Source: Pseudomonas faucium
GTDB taxonomy: Bacteria; Pseudomonadota; Gammaproteobacteria; Pseudomonadales; Pseudomonadaceae
DNA: 64,000 bases
Assembly: GCF_021602585.1 (NCBI RefSeq)
Contig: NZ_BQIP01000002.1
Location: 389,614 to 453,613 of the forward strand
Reading direction: 5' to 3'
Part shown: positions 26,480-35,581 of the stretch, in pieces
Position numbering within the stretch: the stretch's first letter is position 1
Layout of the letters: every line of letters begins with the position of its first letter
The notes under the pieces: model-generated
What the model was told of the DNA's origin: nothing
What the model saw: only the letters and a program-made list of their open reading frames with translations
Database searches by the model: none
Program-made: the position numbers and the translations under genes

Positions 26480-28387
26480 ATGACCGAAGAAGCCGAGCGC
26501 TGGAAAGAAAAATACCTAAAAAGCATCGAACAGCAGGAAAAGCTCGAGCGCCGCTGGGCTGCCCGCCTCGACTTGCTGCGCCGTGGCCTGGTGCGCAGCT
26601 CCCTTGCCGCAGAAGGCAGCGACAAGGTCGTTGACCAGTGCATGAAGGAAATGCGCGAGGTCATCCGCACCGACAACATGGACGCCGGGCTTGCCGGGCT
26701 GATTCCACGCCTGGAAAAGGCCGTGCTCGACTCCGAGCAACGCCGCGAAACGCGCATGAACCAGGTCAGCGATGCGCTGACCGCGCTGGTGACCCAACTT
26801 CAAGGCCTGCCGCTGCCCGGTGAGGTTTCCAGGCCGCTGAAGAAGCTGGCGAAAAAACTCGATGGGGGTGTCAGCCAGTCACGCGAGCTGCCCCCGCTGT
26901 TGGGTGAACTCAGCGGCCTGCAAGGGCGCGCGTTGGCGTCGCTGGGCAAGCCGGACGATCAAGCCAAGCCTGGGCTTTTGCAGCGCCTGTTCGGTAACCG
27001 CGAAGACGAGCCGCAGGAACCGAGCGATACCCACCCGGCGCCCGTGGTTGCCGATGCGCCGGCTGAAGCGCCGCAGCGGCCATTGCCTGACGGCCCCGTG
27101 CTGGTGGACCTGCCGCCAAGGGATGCCGATGAGCTGAGCCCGCTTGCACCGCCGCCGCCAGAAGAGCCTGCACAGCCAGAGCCCGAGGCAGCCGTCGTGG
27201 AGCAGGCAGCCATCGCCGAGCCTGCGGCAGATGAGCAGGCATCGCCTGAGGACGCGACAGCCGAACCTGAGGTCCTGGCGAGCCTCGAGGAAACCTTCGA
27301 CGAAGACGGCCCCTACTCGCTCCCGGACGCGGTCGAGCCGCCTTACAGCCAGGTGGCCGCGCATATCGAGCAGACGCTGATCGGCCTGCTGGATGACCTC
27401 AGCCTGCCCGAGCGCCACAAGGCCCAGGCCCTGGCGATGCGCGAGCGGGTGGCGCGCGGGCTGAACTGGTACGAACTGATTCCGGTGCTCGATGACCTGG
27501 CCGTGCTCATGCTGGCCATCACCGACAGCGGCCAGCACGAGTTCGAAACCTATCTGCAGCAGCTCAACGAGCGCCTGGAAACCTTCCAGAGCCACCTGCA
27601 CGAAGCCAGCGCCGGCCATGCCGACAACAGCACCGCCGCGCGTGAACTGGACAGCCAGCTGCGCGAGCAGGTCGATGGCCTGCAGAGCAGCGTGCAGGGC
27701 GCGGCCGACGTCGACAGCCTCAAGCACATTCTGGAAAACCGCCTGGAAGGCCTGCTGGTCACCATGGACGACCACCAGCAGGAACGCGACCGCCGCGAGC
27801 AGGAACTGGCCGGGCGCCTGCAAGGTTTGGCCGAACGCGTGGCGAGCATGGAGCAGGAAGCCCTGGGCTATCGCGAGCACCTCGAAGAGCAGCGCCAGAA
27901 GGCCCTGATCGACCCCCTGACCGGCCTGCCCAACCGCGCCGCCTGGAGCGAGCAGGTCGAGCGCGAGATGCTCGACTGGCAGGAGCATGGCGGCCACCTG
28001 GCGATGGCGATTCTCGACCTCGACCACTTCAAGCGCATCAACGACAGCTACGGCCACCTGGCCGGCGACAAGGTGCTGAAGATCGTCGCCGATCAGCTGC
28101 GCAAGCGCCTGCGGGCACGCGACTTCATCGCCCGTTTCGGCGGCGAGGAGTTCGTCGTGCTGCTGCCGCAGACCTCGCCTGCCGCCGCTGCCCAGGTCGC
28201 CGAAGTGCTGCGCGCCGCGATCGAGGCCTGCCCGTTCCATTTCAAAGGCGAGCGCGTGGTCATCACCACGTCCATCGGCGTGAGCGCCTTCCGCTCCGGC
28301 GAGCGCGGCGACCAGGTGCTCAAGCGTGCCGATGCGGCGCTCTACAAGGCCAAGGACCTGGGGCGTAATCGGGTGGTAGACATGTAG
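26480..28387 (+). CDS. Diguanylate cyclase with GGDEF domain (dgcH-like)
   Basis: A 635-residue cytoplasmic protein that makes c-di-GMP. Its C-terminus is a GGDEF domain with the active GGEEF motif in RFGGEEFVVLLP, plus the product-inhibition I-site RxxD (RARD) five residues ahead. The N-terminal part is helical and coiled-coil, then a Pro/Glu/Ala-rich linker (about 190-290). I chose ATG at 26480 (MTEEAERWKEKYLKS) since the GTG at 26411 lacks a ribosome binding site. By synteny it corresponds to P. aeruginosa DgcH, but that is from memory. It may form a pair with the EAL protein 1.4 kb downstream. Confidence 0.9.
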   Translation: MTEEAERWKEKYLKSIEQQEKLERRWAARLDLLRRGLVRSSLAAEGSDKVVDQCMKEMREVIRTDNMDAGLAGLIPRLEKAVLDSEQRRETRMNQVSDALTALVTQLQGLPLPGEVSRPLKKLAKKLDGGVSQSRELPPLLGELSGLQGRALASLGKPDDQAKPGLLQRLFGNREDEPQEPSDTHPAPVVADAPAEAPQRPLPDGPVLVDLPPRDADELSPLAPPPPEEPAQPEPEAAVVEQAAIAEPAADEQASPEDATAEPEVLASLEETFDEDGPYSLPDAVEPPYSQVAAHIEQTLIGLLDDLSLPERHKAQALAMRERVARGLNWYELIPVLDDLAVLMLAITDSGQHEFETYLQQLNERLETFQSHLHEASAGHADNSTAARELDSQLREQVDGLQSSVQGAADVDSLKHILENRLEGLLVTMDDHQQERDRREQELAGRLQGLAERVASMEQEALGYREHLEEQRQKALIDPLTGLPNRAAWSEQVEREMLDWQEHGGHLAMAILDLDHFKRINDSYGHLAGDKVLKIVADQLRKRLRARDFIARFGGEEFVVLLPQTSPAAAAQVAEVLRAAIEACPFHFKGERVVITTSIGVSAFRSGERGDQVLKRADAALYKAKDLGRNRVVDM

Positions 28388-28477
28388 CACCTTCCTGAGC
28401 AGTGGTGAGCCGAGACTGGCTGGCCGGGTGTCGAGGCTTCGATGCCCCGGTTATCTACCCACTGCTTCAGGAGACTC

Positions 28478-28870
28478 ATGATGAAAAAATGGTTTTTGGT
28501 GTTGCTGTCAGGTTTCGCCTTTCACTCCGCTGCGATGGCCAGGGACGTGCTCTGGACCGCGCACATCAATGCCGCTGGCGAGGTGGTGCGGGCATGGCCT
28601 GCATGGATCGAGCGGGTGGAGCACACCCCTCAAGACAACTATTTCAGCCAGTACAAGCTGCATTTCAACAAGCGCATCGTGCACCAGGACCCCGGCTTCT
28701 GCGCGGTGTCTGCAATTGACGCCAGCTCCGAGCAACGCCTTGTGCATGGCCACGCCAAGGTAGTCGGCAAGCCAACCTACGAGAGCGTTACGGTCAATAC
28801 GCAGCTGGTCGATGTCGACGGCCCCAGTGGCGACAATTCGATGGAATTCCTGCTGATGTGCACGCGCTGA
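28478..28870 (+). CDS. Small exported hypothetical protein
   Basis: A 130-residue protein with a clear signal peptide (MMKKWFLVLLSGFAFHSAAMA) and an SD sequence (CAGGAG). The mature domain (about 108 aa) holds two cysteines (FCAVSAIDA and LLMCTR), which may form a disulfide, fitting the dsbA gene nearby. I do not recognise a domain. Two ATG codons in tandem (28478, 28481) leave a one-residue ambiguity. Confidence 0.75.
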   Translation: MMKKWFLVLLSGFAFHSAAMARDVLWTAHINAAGEVVRAWPAWIERVEHTPQDNYFSQYKLHFNKRIVHQDPGFCAVSAIDASSEQRLVHGHAKVVGKPTYESVTVNTQLVDVDGPSGDNSMEFLLMCTR

Positions 28871-28949
28871 TACAAGGATATCCAGAACGCCGGGCAGGGG
28901 CTCGTTATACTGATGGGCACGCTTACTTCAAATCGACGTGCCCCTCCTG

Positions 28950-29726
28950 ATGAAAACGCTTTTCACCGCGCTCGCTCTGCTGATCCTGACGGGCTGCTCC
29001 ACAGGCCTGCGGATCGATCGCAGCCACCCTTCGGCCAACCAGGACAACCGCATCCAGTTCGTCGTCCTGCATTACACCAATGCGTCGCTGGAGCGTTCGC
29101 TGGCGCTGCTGACCCAGGGTGAAGTCAGCGCCCACTACCTGATCGGCGACGGCCCGGCCACGGTCTATCAGCTGGTCGACGAAAACCGCCGCGCCTGGCA
29201 CGCCGGCGACAGCCAATGGCAGGGGCGCACCTGGCTCAACTCCAGCTCCATCGGCATCGAGATCGTCAACCCCGGGTTCGACGATACCCCCAACGGCCGC
29301 GTGTGGTACCCCTACAGCGAGGCGCAGATCCAGTCGCTGATCGCCCTGCTCAAGGACATCGTCAAGCGCAACAACATCGAGCCACGGCACATCATCGGCC
29401 ACAGTGACATCGCGCCGCTGCGCAAGCTCGACCCGGGGCCGCTGTTCCCCTGGAAGCGCCTGGCCGACGAGGGGCTTGGGGTATGGCCCGAGGCCAATGC
29501 CGTGGCCCGCCAGCAGGCCTATTTCAGCGCCAACCCGCCGAGCATCGGCTGGTTCCAGCAGGAGCTGGCGCGCTTTGGCTACGCGATCGAGCAGACCGGG
29601 GTGCTCGATGTCGCCACCCGTCACGTCATCGCGGCCTTCCAGATGCGCTTCCGCCCACAGCGCTTCGATGGCACGCCTGATGCCCAGACGGCAGCGATGC
29701 TGCAAGTGCTCAACCGCACCCGCTGA
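28950..29726 (+). CDS. ampDh2: N-acetylmuramoyl-L-alanine amidase lipoprotein (AmpDh2-like)
   Basis: A 258-residue outer-membrane-type lipoprotein (LILTGC; Cys16) with a zinc amidase domain and a C-terminal PG_binding_1 domain. Zinc ligands are likely in VVLHYTN, IIGHSDIAP and RKLDPGPLFPW, and the catalytic Glu in GIEIVNPGF. It cleaves the muramoyl-alanine bond of (anhydro)peptidoglycan. P. aeruginosa AmpDh2 has the same size, anchor and location beside kinB, so I use that name. The ATG at 28950 is assumed; a GTG twelve bases upstream is possible and neither has a good ribosome binding site. Confidence 0.88.
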   Translation: MKTLFTALALLILTGCSTGLRIDRSHPSANQDNRIQFVVLHYTNASLERSLALLTQGEVSAHYLIGDGPATVYQLVDENRRAWHAGDSQWQGRTWLNSSSIGIEIVNPGFDDTPNGRVWYPYSEAQIQSLIALLKDIVKRNNIEPRHIIGHSDIAPLRKLDPGPLFPWKRLADEGLGVWPEANAVARQQAYFSANPPSIGWFQQELARFGYAIEQTGVLDVATRHVIAAFQMRFRPQRFDGTPDAQTAAMLQVLNRTR

Positions 29727-29797
29727 CTCCTCCGCCCAACGGCCAGGGCAATCCTCCATCCAGTTGCTATACCTTGTATATCAACTGGATGCTGCCC

Positions 29798-31417
29798 ATG
29801 TCGGCCCTGATAACTGCACTGCGCCAATTTTTTTACCAACCCTGGATGCTGGCCACCTTGGCAGCGGTGGCCAGCGCCGCAGTCTTGCTCACCGCCAGCA
29901 TCGCCATTGCCCTGCAACAGATGAAGGAAAGCGAGAGCGCGCAGATGAACGCCCAGGGCGAGCGCTTTCTCGACCGCCTCGAGCAGGTGTTCGGCCAACT
30001 GCGCGAAGGCGTCGACGAGCTTCAGTCGCAGCCACTGCGTGGATGCAGCCCGGCCATGCTGGCATTGCTGCAACAGGTGGGCTTGGGGTCACGCTTCATC
30101 TATGAGGCGGCTTATGTCGACAGCAATGTCGCCTGCTCCAACCGCGGCGGCGCCAGGGCCTTCGTGCCCACGCGGGCGCCGGATATCCAGGGCCCGACCT
30201 ACAGCTACTGGCTCAACACCACCACCGAACCCAACGAGAACCTCGCCGCGCTGATGCTCGCGCGGGGCAATTTCCTGGTGTCCACCTCACGCGGGCACCT
30301 CACCGATGTGGTCGACCTGCCGCCGGGTGGCAGCCTGCTGGTGGTGCTCGACAATGGCACCCGGGCGATCCCGGTGCTGGGCCCGCCGCAGGTCTGGCCT
30401 CCGGCAAGCACCTGGCCGCCGCCCAGCAACAACGCGCTGTTCGAGCTGCATGACCGCCTGGTTTATCGCATGCCGACCAAATCCCCGGACTACCAGCTGG
30501 TGTTGATCGCGCCACGGGCCAGTCTGCCGCTGAGGATGAACGGCATGCTCTGGCTGCTGTTCCCCGGCAGTGTGCTGGCAGCCTGCTGCATTGGCTGGCT
30601 GGTGCTGCAGCTGATCCAGCAGCGCCGCTCGATGAGTTCGGAATTGCAGACCGCGTTGCGCCGCGGCGAATTACAGGTGCTCTACCAGCCCATCATCGAA
30701 CTCGACAGCCGCCGCTGCGTGGGCGCCGAAGCGCTGGTGCGCTGGCGAAGGCCGGACGGCACCCTGACCAGCCCGGATCTGTTCATCCCGCTGGCCGAAA
30801 ACACCGGCCAGATTCGCCAGATCACCGATTTTGTCCTGCAGCGGGTGCTGGAGCAGTTGGGCCAGTTGCTGCGCTCGCACCGCAACCTTTATATCTCGGT
30901 GAACCTCGCCGCCTGCGATGTGATGGCGCCGCGCATCGGCCGGGTGGCGGCACGCTTGCTGGCACTGCACCGGGTAGCGGCCAGCCAGATCGCCTTCGAG
31001 GTGACCGAGCGCGGGCTGATCGATGTGGTGGTGGCCCGTGACAACCTGCAAGCCCTGCGCGCCGTCGGGCATCAGGTGCTGATCGACGATTTCGGCACCG
31101 GCTATTGCAGCCTGGCCTACCTGCAGACCTTGCCGGTGGACTGCCTGAAGATCGACAAGGCCTTCATCGATGCCCTCGGGCACGATGCCGCCAGCAGCGG
31201 CGTGGCCCCGCACATCATCCGCATGGCCCATGACCTGCACCTGCGGGTGATTGCCGAGGGCATCGAATGCGAGGCCCAGGCAGTGCTGCTCAACAGCGAA
31301 GGGGTCAATTACGGGCAGGGGTGGCTGTTCGCCCACCCGCTCAATGCCCGGCAATTCGCCGAGCTGGTCACCCGCGGCCGGCAAGTCGGGCGCCAGCGCC
31401 TGGATGACGAGCCCTGA
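29798..31417 (+). CDS. CSS-motif EAL-domain c-di-GMP phosphodiesterase
   Basis: A 539-residue inner membrane protein with a periplasmic CSS-type sensor between two helices (about 14-36 and 247-268) and a cytoplasmic EAL domain (from about 290). The catalytic EAL is in GAEALVRW, with NLAA, EVTERG and DDFGTGY conserved, so it should degrade c-di-GMP. The sensor shows the Cys pair in PLRGCSPAM and VACSNRGG; the canonical CSS is CSN here. Family members (E. coli PdeB/PdeC type) respond to periplasmic thiol redox through DsbA/DsbB, and dsbA is 5 kb upstream. The start codon is uncertain (29774 TTG, 29789 or 29798 ATG). Confidence 0.88.
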   Translation: MSALITALRQFFYQPWMLATLAAVASAAVLLTASIAIALQQMKESESAQMNAQGERFLDRLEQVFGQLREGVDELQSQPLRGCSPAMLALLQQVGLGSRFIYEAAYVDSNVACSNRGGARAFVPTRAPDIQGPTYSYWLNTTTEPNENLAALMLARGNFLVSTSRGHLTDVVDLPPGGSLLVVLDNGTRAIPVLGPPQVWPPASTWPPPSNNALFELHDRLVYRMPTKSPDYQLVLIAPRASLPLRMNGMLWLLFPGSVLAACCIGWLVLQLIQQRRSMSSELQTALRRGELQVLYQPIIELDSRRCVGAEALVRWRRPDGTLTSPDLFIPLAENTGQIRQITDFVLQRVLEQLGQLLRSHRNLYISVNLAACDVMAPRIGRVAARLLALHRVAASQIAFEVTERGLIDVVVARDNLQALRAVGHQVLIDDFGTGYCSLAYLQTLPVDCLKIDKAFIDALGHDAASSGVAPHIIRMAHDLHLRVIAEGIECEAQAVLLNSEGVNYGQGWLFAHPLNARQFAELVTRGRQVGRQRLDDEP

Positions 31418-31426
31418 GGGCGGCCC

Positions 31427-33205
31427 TCAGACCGGCAAGGCCATATAGAACTGCGTGCCCTGGCCCGGGCGCGAAAACACCCCCATGCGCCCGCCATGCA
31501 GTTGCACGATTTCCTTGCACAGCGCCAGGCCAAGCCCGGCCCCGCCCTTTTTGCGCCCGACCTGTACGAACGGCTCGAAGATCCGCCCCTGTTGCCCATA
31601 GGCGATGCCTTCGCCATTGTCCTCGACGCTGACGATCACCCGCTCGGCATGGCGCCGGGCATGCAGGCGGATGCGCCCGCCGCTGGCGGTATGGCGGATG
31701 GCGTTGTGCAGCAGGTTGTCGAGCACCCGGTCGAGCTGGGCGACATCGGCCTGAATCCGTGGCAGCGGCAGGTCCAGCTCCTTGACCAGCTCGATCTGCT
31801 TGGCCGCCGCCTGCTCGCTGAAGCGGGCCTGGGCATGTGCCAGCAGCTCGTCGATGGCGCAGGGCGCAAGCTCCAGCTTTTGTAGCCCGCTCTGGTAGCG
31901 CGAGAAGTTGAGCAGGTCGTTGATCAGCTGGGTCAGGCGCTGCATTTCCTCGCCAATGGTGTCCAGAAGGTCGCTCTCGCGGGCCTCGGGCGGGAACTTG
32001 ATGCGCTCGCGCAGCAGGCCGAAGGCCATGTGCATGCCGGTGACCGGCGTGCGCAGTTCATGGGAGGCGCGCAGCACGAACTCGCTGCGCACGCGCTCGA
32101 AGGCGCGCTGCTCGGTGACATCGTGCAGCACCATCACCGCGCCCAGGATCGGCCCCTGCGGGTGGCTGACCGGGGTCAGGCTGTAGGTCAGCAGGCGCGA
32201 TTCTTCATCGACTTCGATGCTCAAGTCGTCCGGCGGCCGGTCCAGGTTGCCGCCACGCAGCACCTGGCGCAGCTGCTGCTCCAGCTCCGGGCGCTGCAGG
32301 GCCTGGGCCAGGCCTGTGCCGACACGGCTGTCGCTCCAGCCCAGCTGGCGCTGGGCAACCGGGTTGAGGTGTTCCAGGCGGCCTTGGCGGTCGATGATCA
32401 GCAAGCCATCGTCGATGCTGTCGAGCACCGCCTGCAGGCGCTGCTGGCCGGCCAGCAGTTCATCGACATTGGTGGCCTGGTGCTTGCGCAGGGCATCGGC
32501 CATCAGGCCAAAGCGCCGCGTCAGCTGGTTGAGCTCGACGGCCTGGGTCACCGGCAGGGTGACATCGAAGTTGCCCTGGCCAAGCTGGTCGGCCGCCTTG
32601 GCCAGGGCTTCGATCGGCTGGCCGAAGCGCCGGGCGATGTTGTGCGCAGTAATGAAGCCCAGCACCAGCACCACCAGGCCCATCAGGCCGAGCACACCGC
32701 TGACCAGCATGGCCCGGTCGCGGCTGATTTCTTCGCTGCGGGTAATCTGGTCGAGGGCCTGCTTGTGGGAATCGATCAGGTCGGTGCGGACCTGGTTGAA
32801 AGCGGCGCCCAGTGGTTGGTCGACGCCCAGGCTGACGGCCGGCGCCGGGCTGTCGCGGTAGGCCTGGAGGAAGGCCTGGTAGTTGCTGCTGGCCTTGCTG
32901 AAACCGGTGCGCTCGCCCCCTTGCTCCAGCCCTTGGTGAAGCAGGCTCTGAAAGTTCTGCTGCAAGGTTTGCAGGCTTTGCGGGGCCGTGTCCTGGTCGA
33001 GCATCAGGGTCAGCTGTTCACCCAGGTTCTGGCGCAGCTTCAGGCCGGTTTCCAGCGCCTGGGTAGTATCGCGCACCGACTGCTGCTGCATCGTGGCCAT
33101 CTGCAGTACGCTCACCAGGCCCAGCAGCAAGCCCAGCAAGGCCACCGTGACCAGTGCCGAAATGCTCAGGAAAAGCCGCGTGCGCAGCTTCATCGGCCAT
33201 CTCAT
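31427..33205 (-). CDS. kinB: Alginate/virulence sensor histidine kinase KinB
   Basis: A 592-residue sensor kinase. It has two membrane helices (about 9-33 and 167-187) around a periplasmic domain, a HAMP region (190-245), a PAS domain (about 250-370), the phosphoacceptor His382 in ASHELRTP, and a HATPase with DNLLHNAIRH, DNGEGI and GAGLGLALC. In P. aeruginosa KinB acts mainly as a phosphatase of AlgB and affects alginate, virulence and envelope control. Its ATG overlaps the algB stop by four bases. Confidence 0.94.
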   Translation of the reverse strand: MRWPMKLRTRLFLSISALVTVALLGLLLGLVSVLQMATMQQQSVRDTTQALETGLKLRQNLGEQLTLMLDQDTAPQSLQTLQQNFQSLLHQGLEQGGERTGFSKASSNYQAFLQAYRDSPAPAVSLGVDQPLGAAFNQVRTDLIDSHKQALDQITRSEEISRDRAMLVSGVLGLMGLVVLVLGFITAHNIARRFGQPIEALAKAADQLGQGNFDVTLPVTQAVELNQLTRRFGLMADALRKHQATNVDELLAGQQRLQAVLDSIDDGLLIIDRQGRLEHLNPVAQRQLGWSDSRVGTGLAQALQRPELEQQLRQVLRGGNLDRPPDDLSIEVDEESRLLTYSLTPVSHPQGPILGAVMVLHDVTEQRAFERVRSEFVLRASHELRTPVTGMHMAFGLLRERIKFPPEARESDLLDTIGEEMQRLTQLINDLLNFSRYQSGLQKLELAPCAIDELLAHAQARFSEQAAAKQIELVKELDLPLPRIQADVAQLDRVLDNLLHNAIRHTASGGRIRLHARRHAERVIVSVEDNGEGIAYGQQGRIFEPFVQVGRKKGGAGLGLALCKEIVQLHGGRMGVFSRPGQGTQFYMALPV

Positions 33206-34548
33206 AAGTTGTACTGCTTGCGTTTGCGATAGAGGGTCGAGGCGTCGATGCCCAAGGTCTTGGCCGCCTGGTCGAGGGTATCGCTGGCCGCCAGCACCGC
33301 GCCGATGTGGGCGCGCTCCAGCTCATCCAGGCTCAGCGCCGCGCCCACGCGCGGGGCATTGCTGGCGGGCTGCTCGCCCATGCCCAGGTGGCTGATCTCG
33401 ACCCGCTCCTGCGGGCAGATGATGCTGGCCCGCTCGATCACGTTGCGCAGCTCGCGGATGTTGCCCGGCCAGCGGTAGTTGAGCAGCGCGGCGCGGGCCT
33501 CATCGCTGAAGCCTCGGGCCGGGCGCGAGTACTCCTTGACGAAGCGGGCGAGGAAGCGGTCGGCCAGGGTCAGGATGTCTTCGCTGCGCTCGCGCAGGGG
33601 CGGCAGGTGCAGGGTGATGACGTTGAGGCGGTACAGCAGGTCTTCGCGGAAGCGGCTTTCGCGCACCATTTCCTCGAGGTTCAGGTTGGTCGCCGCGAGG
33701 ATGCGCACATCGGCGCGGCGGGTCACCGGGTCACCGACCCGCTCGTACTCCTTGTCCTGGATGAAACGCAGCAGTTTGGGCTGCAACGCCAGCGGGAAGT
33801 CGCCGATTTCATCGAGGAACAGCGTGCCGCCGTCGGCCTGGCTGACCCGGCCAAGGGTGCTCTCGCTGGCGCCGGTGAAGGCGCCGCGGGTGTGGCCGAA
33901 CAGTTCGCTTTCCATCAGCTCGGCATTGAGCGATGGGCAGTTGATGGTCACGCAGGCTTTGCGCGCGCGCTTGCTCCAGCCATGGATGGCCCGGGCCAGT
34001 TCGCCCTTACCGGTACCCGACTCGCCGAGAATGAGGATGTTGGCATCGGTGGTGGCCACCTGCCGGGCGGTTTCCAGCACCGCCATCATCGCCGGGCTGT
34101 GCGAGTCGAGGCCGTCCTTGGGTTTGCGCACCTCGCCTTCGAGGGCTTCCAGGCGCGCCGACAGCTGGCGCACTTCCAGCTGCTTGGCCGTGGCCAGGCG
34201 CAGTTGGTCGGGGCTGCAAGGCTTGACCAGGTAATCGGCGGCGCCCGCCTGGATGGCGTCGACCGCGGTGTCGATCGCCGAATGCGCGGTAACGATCACC
34301 ACGCGCATCCAGGGCGCCTGGACGCGCATCTGCGCCAGTACATCCAGGCCGTTGTCCTCGCCCAGGCGCAGGTCGAGGAAGCACAGGTCGAACACCTGGC
34401 GCTGCAACAAGGCTTCGGCCTGCGCCGCACTGTTGGCGGTGGCCACGCTGTAGCCTTCGTCTTCCAGGCAGTAGCGGAAGGTGCGCAGGATCGCGGACTC
34501 GTCGTCCACCAGCAGAATGCGGCCTTGGTTGTCCTGGGCGGATTCCAT
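33202..34548 (-). CDS. algB: NtrC-family response regulator AlgB
   Basis: A 448-residue regulator with a receiver domain (phosphoacceptor Asp59 in CFLDLRLGEDNG), a sigma-54 AAA domain (Walker A GESGTGKG, an intact GAFTGA loop, Walker B GGTLFLDEIGDF) and a Fis-type HTH (LDQAAKTLGIDASTLYRKRKQYNL). ATG at 34548 follows TAAGGAGCTCAGG; the TTG at 34578 is rejected. In P. aeruginosa AlgB is partnered with KinB and can act at the algD promoter. Here two sigma-54-like promoters lie divergent from it. Confidence 0.94.
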   Translation of the reverse strand: MESAQDNQGRILLVDDESAILRTFRYCLEDEGYSVATANSAAQAEALLQRQVFDLCFLDLRLGEDNGLDVLAQMRVQAPWMRVVIVTAHSAIDTAVDAIQAGAADYLVKPCSPDQLRLATAKQLEVRQLSARLEALEGEVRKPKDGLDSHSPAMMAVLETARQVATTDANILILGESGTGKGELARAIHGWSKRARKACVTINCPSLNAELMESELFGHTRGAFTGASESTLGRVSQADGGTLFLDEIGDFPLALQPKLLRFIQDKEYERVGDPVTRRADVRILAATNLNLEEMVRESRFREDLLYRLNVITLHLPPLRERSEDILTLADRFLARFVKEYSRPARGFSDEARAALLNYRWPGNIRELRNVIERASIICPQERVEISHLGMGEQPASNAPRVGAALSLDELERAHIGAVLAASDTLDQAAKTLGIDASTLYRKRKQYNL

Positions 34549-34602
34549 TTTCCTGAGCTCCTTAGGGTAGGTCTTCAATTAGTGTGGGGAAAATCGGGCA
34601 AG

Positions 34603-34640
34603 TTGCATGGTCAATTCTGAAGGATTCTGTCCTTTGCATG
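34603..34640. repeat. Two TTGCATG direct repeats, three helical turns apart
   Basis: TTGCATG is found at 34603-34609 and 34634-34640 (31 bp start to start), between algB and the BON gene, about 65-105 bp upstream of the sigma-54 -24 element. The GCCA-A-TGGC palindrome (34643-34651) is next to it. These are candidate upstream activator sites. Confidence 0.4.
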
Positions 34641-34705
34641 CTAGCCAATGGCCAAACAGCCCCCGCAAGCCCCGATATCTCGATGATTTTGTTAGAGCTT
34701 GGCGA

Positions 34706-34721
34706 TGGCACATTGGTTGCG
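34706..34721 (+). promoter_or_regulatory. Candidate sigma-54 promoter of the BON-domain gene
   Basis: TGGCACA-TTGG-TTGCG matches the sigma-54 consensus TGGCACG-N4-TTGCW, with the invariant GG (34707-34708) and GC (34719-34720) separated by exactly ten bases. The start of transcription would be near 34732, 27 bases upstream of the BON gene. It lies next to algB, which encodes a sigma-54-type activator. Confidence 0.75.
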
Positions 34722-34758
34722 ACGATTTATGGATTTTGCCCACAAAAGGAGTGCAACC

Positions 34759-35580
34759 ATGCCCTTTTCCATCCGAACGGCCGCATTGACGGTCGGCCTC
34801 CTGTCCATTTGCACCACTGCCATGGCCGACCCGGTCAAGGACGCGCGCCTGGAGGGTTCGTTGCAAACGGCGCTTTCCCTGAACCAGATGCTCAACCCGT
34901 TTCGAATCCAGGTGGCGGTCGAGGGGCCGACGGCGCGCCTGTCGGGCGAGGTGGAGAATGAGGTCGAGCGCCACCTGGCTGAACAGGTCGCGCTGGCCAC
35001 CCGTGGCATCGAGCAGGTCGACAACCAGCTGCGGGTCAATGCCCAGCTGGTCGAGCGGCCGCTGGAGTCGCGGGCCTACGCCCAGCGCTTGAGCGATGCC
35101 ACCTTGGCTGCGGTGATCCGTGCGCGGCTGCTGTGGAGCCGGATCACCGAAAAGGCGGCCATCGAAGTGCAGAGCAGCGAGGGCGTGGTGACCTTGCGCG
35201 GCAAGGTCGACAGCGCCGAAGCCAAGGAGCTGGCCGGTGTGCTGGCGCGCACCACCGATGGCGTGCACCTGGTCAACAACCTGGTGAGCCTGGATACCGT
35301 GGCCATGGCCAAGGCCCGCGAAACCCCGGTCGATGCCCCCACGGGGCCGCAGCCCAGTGATGGCTGGGTGGTCGACAAGATCCAGAGCAGCTTCCGTTTC
35401 AGCCGCAACCTGGACGGCCTGAACATCAAGGTGGCCAGTGAAGAAGGCATGGTGCGGCTGTCTGGCGAGGTGGTCAGCAGCGAGCAGAAAACCATCGCGG
35501 TGGAAATCGCCCGGCAGATCATCGGCGTGCGCGGTGTGGATGCCGACCTGCTGAAAGTGGCTACCAAGGTCGAGGGTTGA
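34759..35580 (+). CDS. Exported BON-domain protein
   Basis: A 273-residue protein with a signal peptide (MPFSIRTAALTVGLLSICTTAMA) and three BON-like repeats (about 28-92, 97-165 and 196-268; hallmarks are RLSGEVENEVERHLAEQVALATRGIEQVDNQL, TLRGKVDSAEAKELAG and RLSGEVVSSEQKTIAVEIARQIIGVRGVDA). BON domains bind membranes or envelope components and often appear under envelope stress. The ATG follows AAAAGGAG. It is divergent from algB and preceded by a sigma-54 promoter match. Confidence 0.88.
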   Translation: MPFSIRTAALTVGLLSICTTAMADPVKDARLEGSLQTALSLNQMLNPFRIQVAVEGPTARLSGEVENEVERHLAEQVALATRGIEQVDNQLRVNAQLVERPLESRAYAQRLSDATLAAVIRARLLWSRITEKAAIEVQSSEGVVTLRGKVDSAEAKELAGVLARTTDGVHLVNNLVSLDTVAMAKARETPVDAPTGPQPSDGWVVDKIQSSFRFSRNLDGLNIKVASEEGMVRLSGEVVSSEQKTIAVEIARQIIGVRGVDADLLKVATKVEG

Positions 35581-35581
35581 A

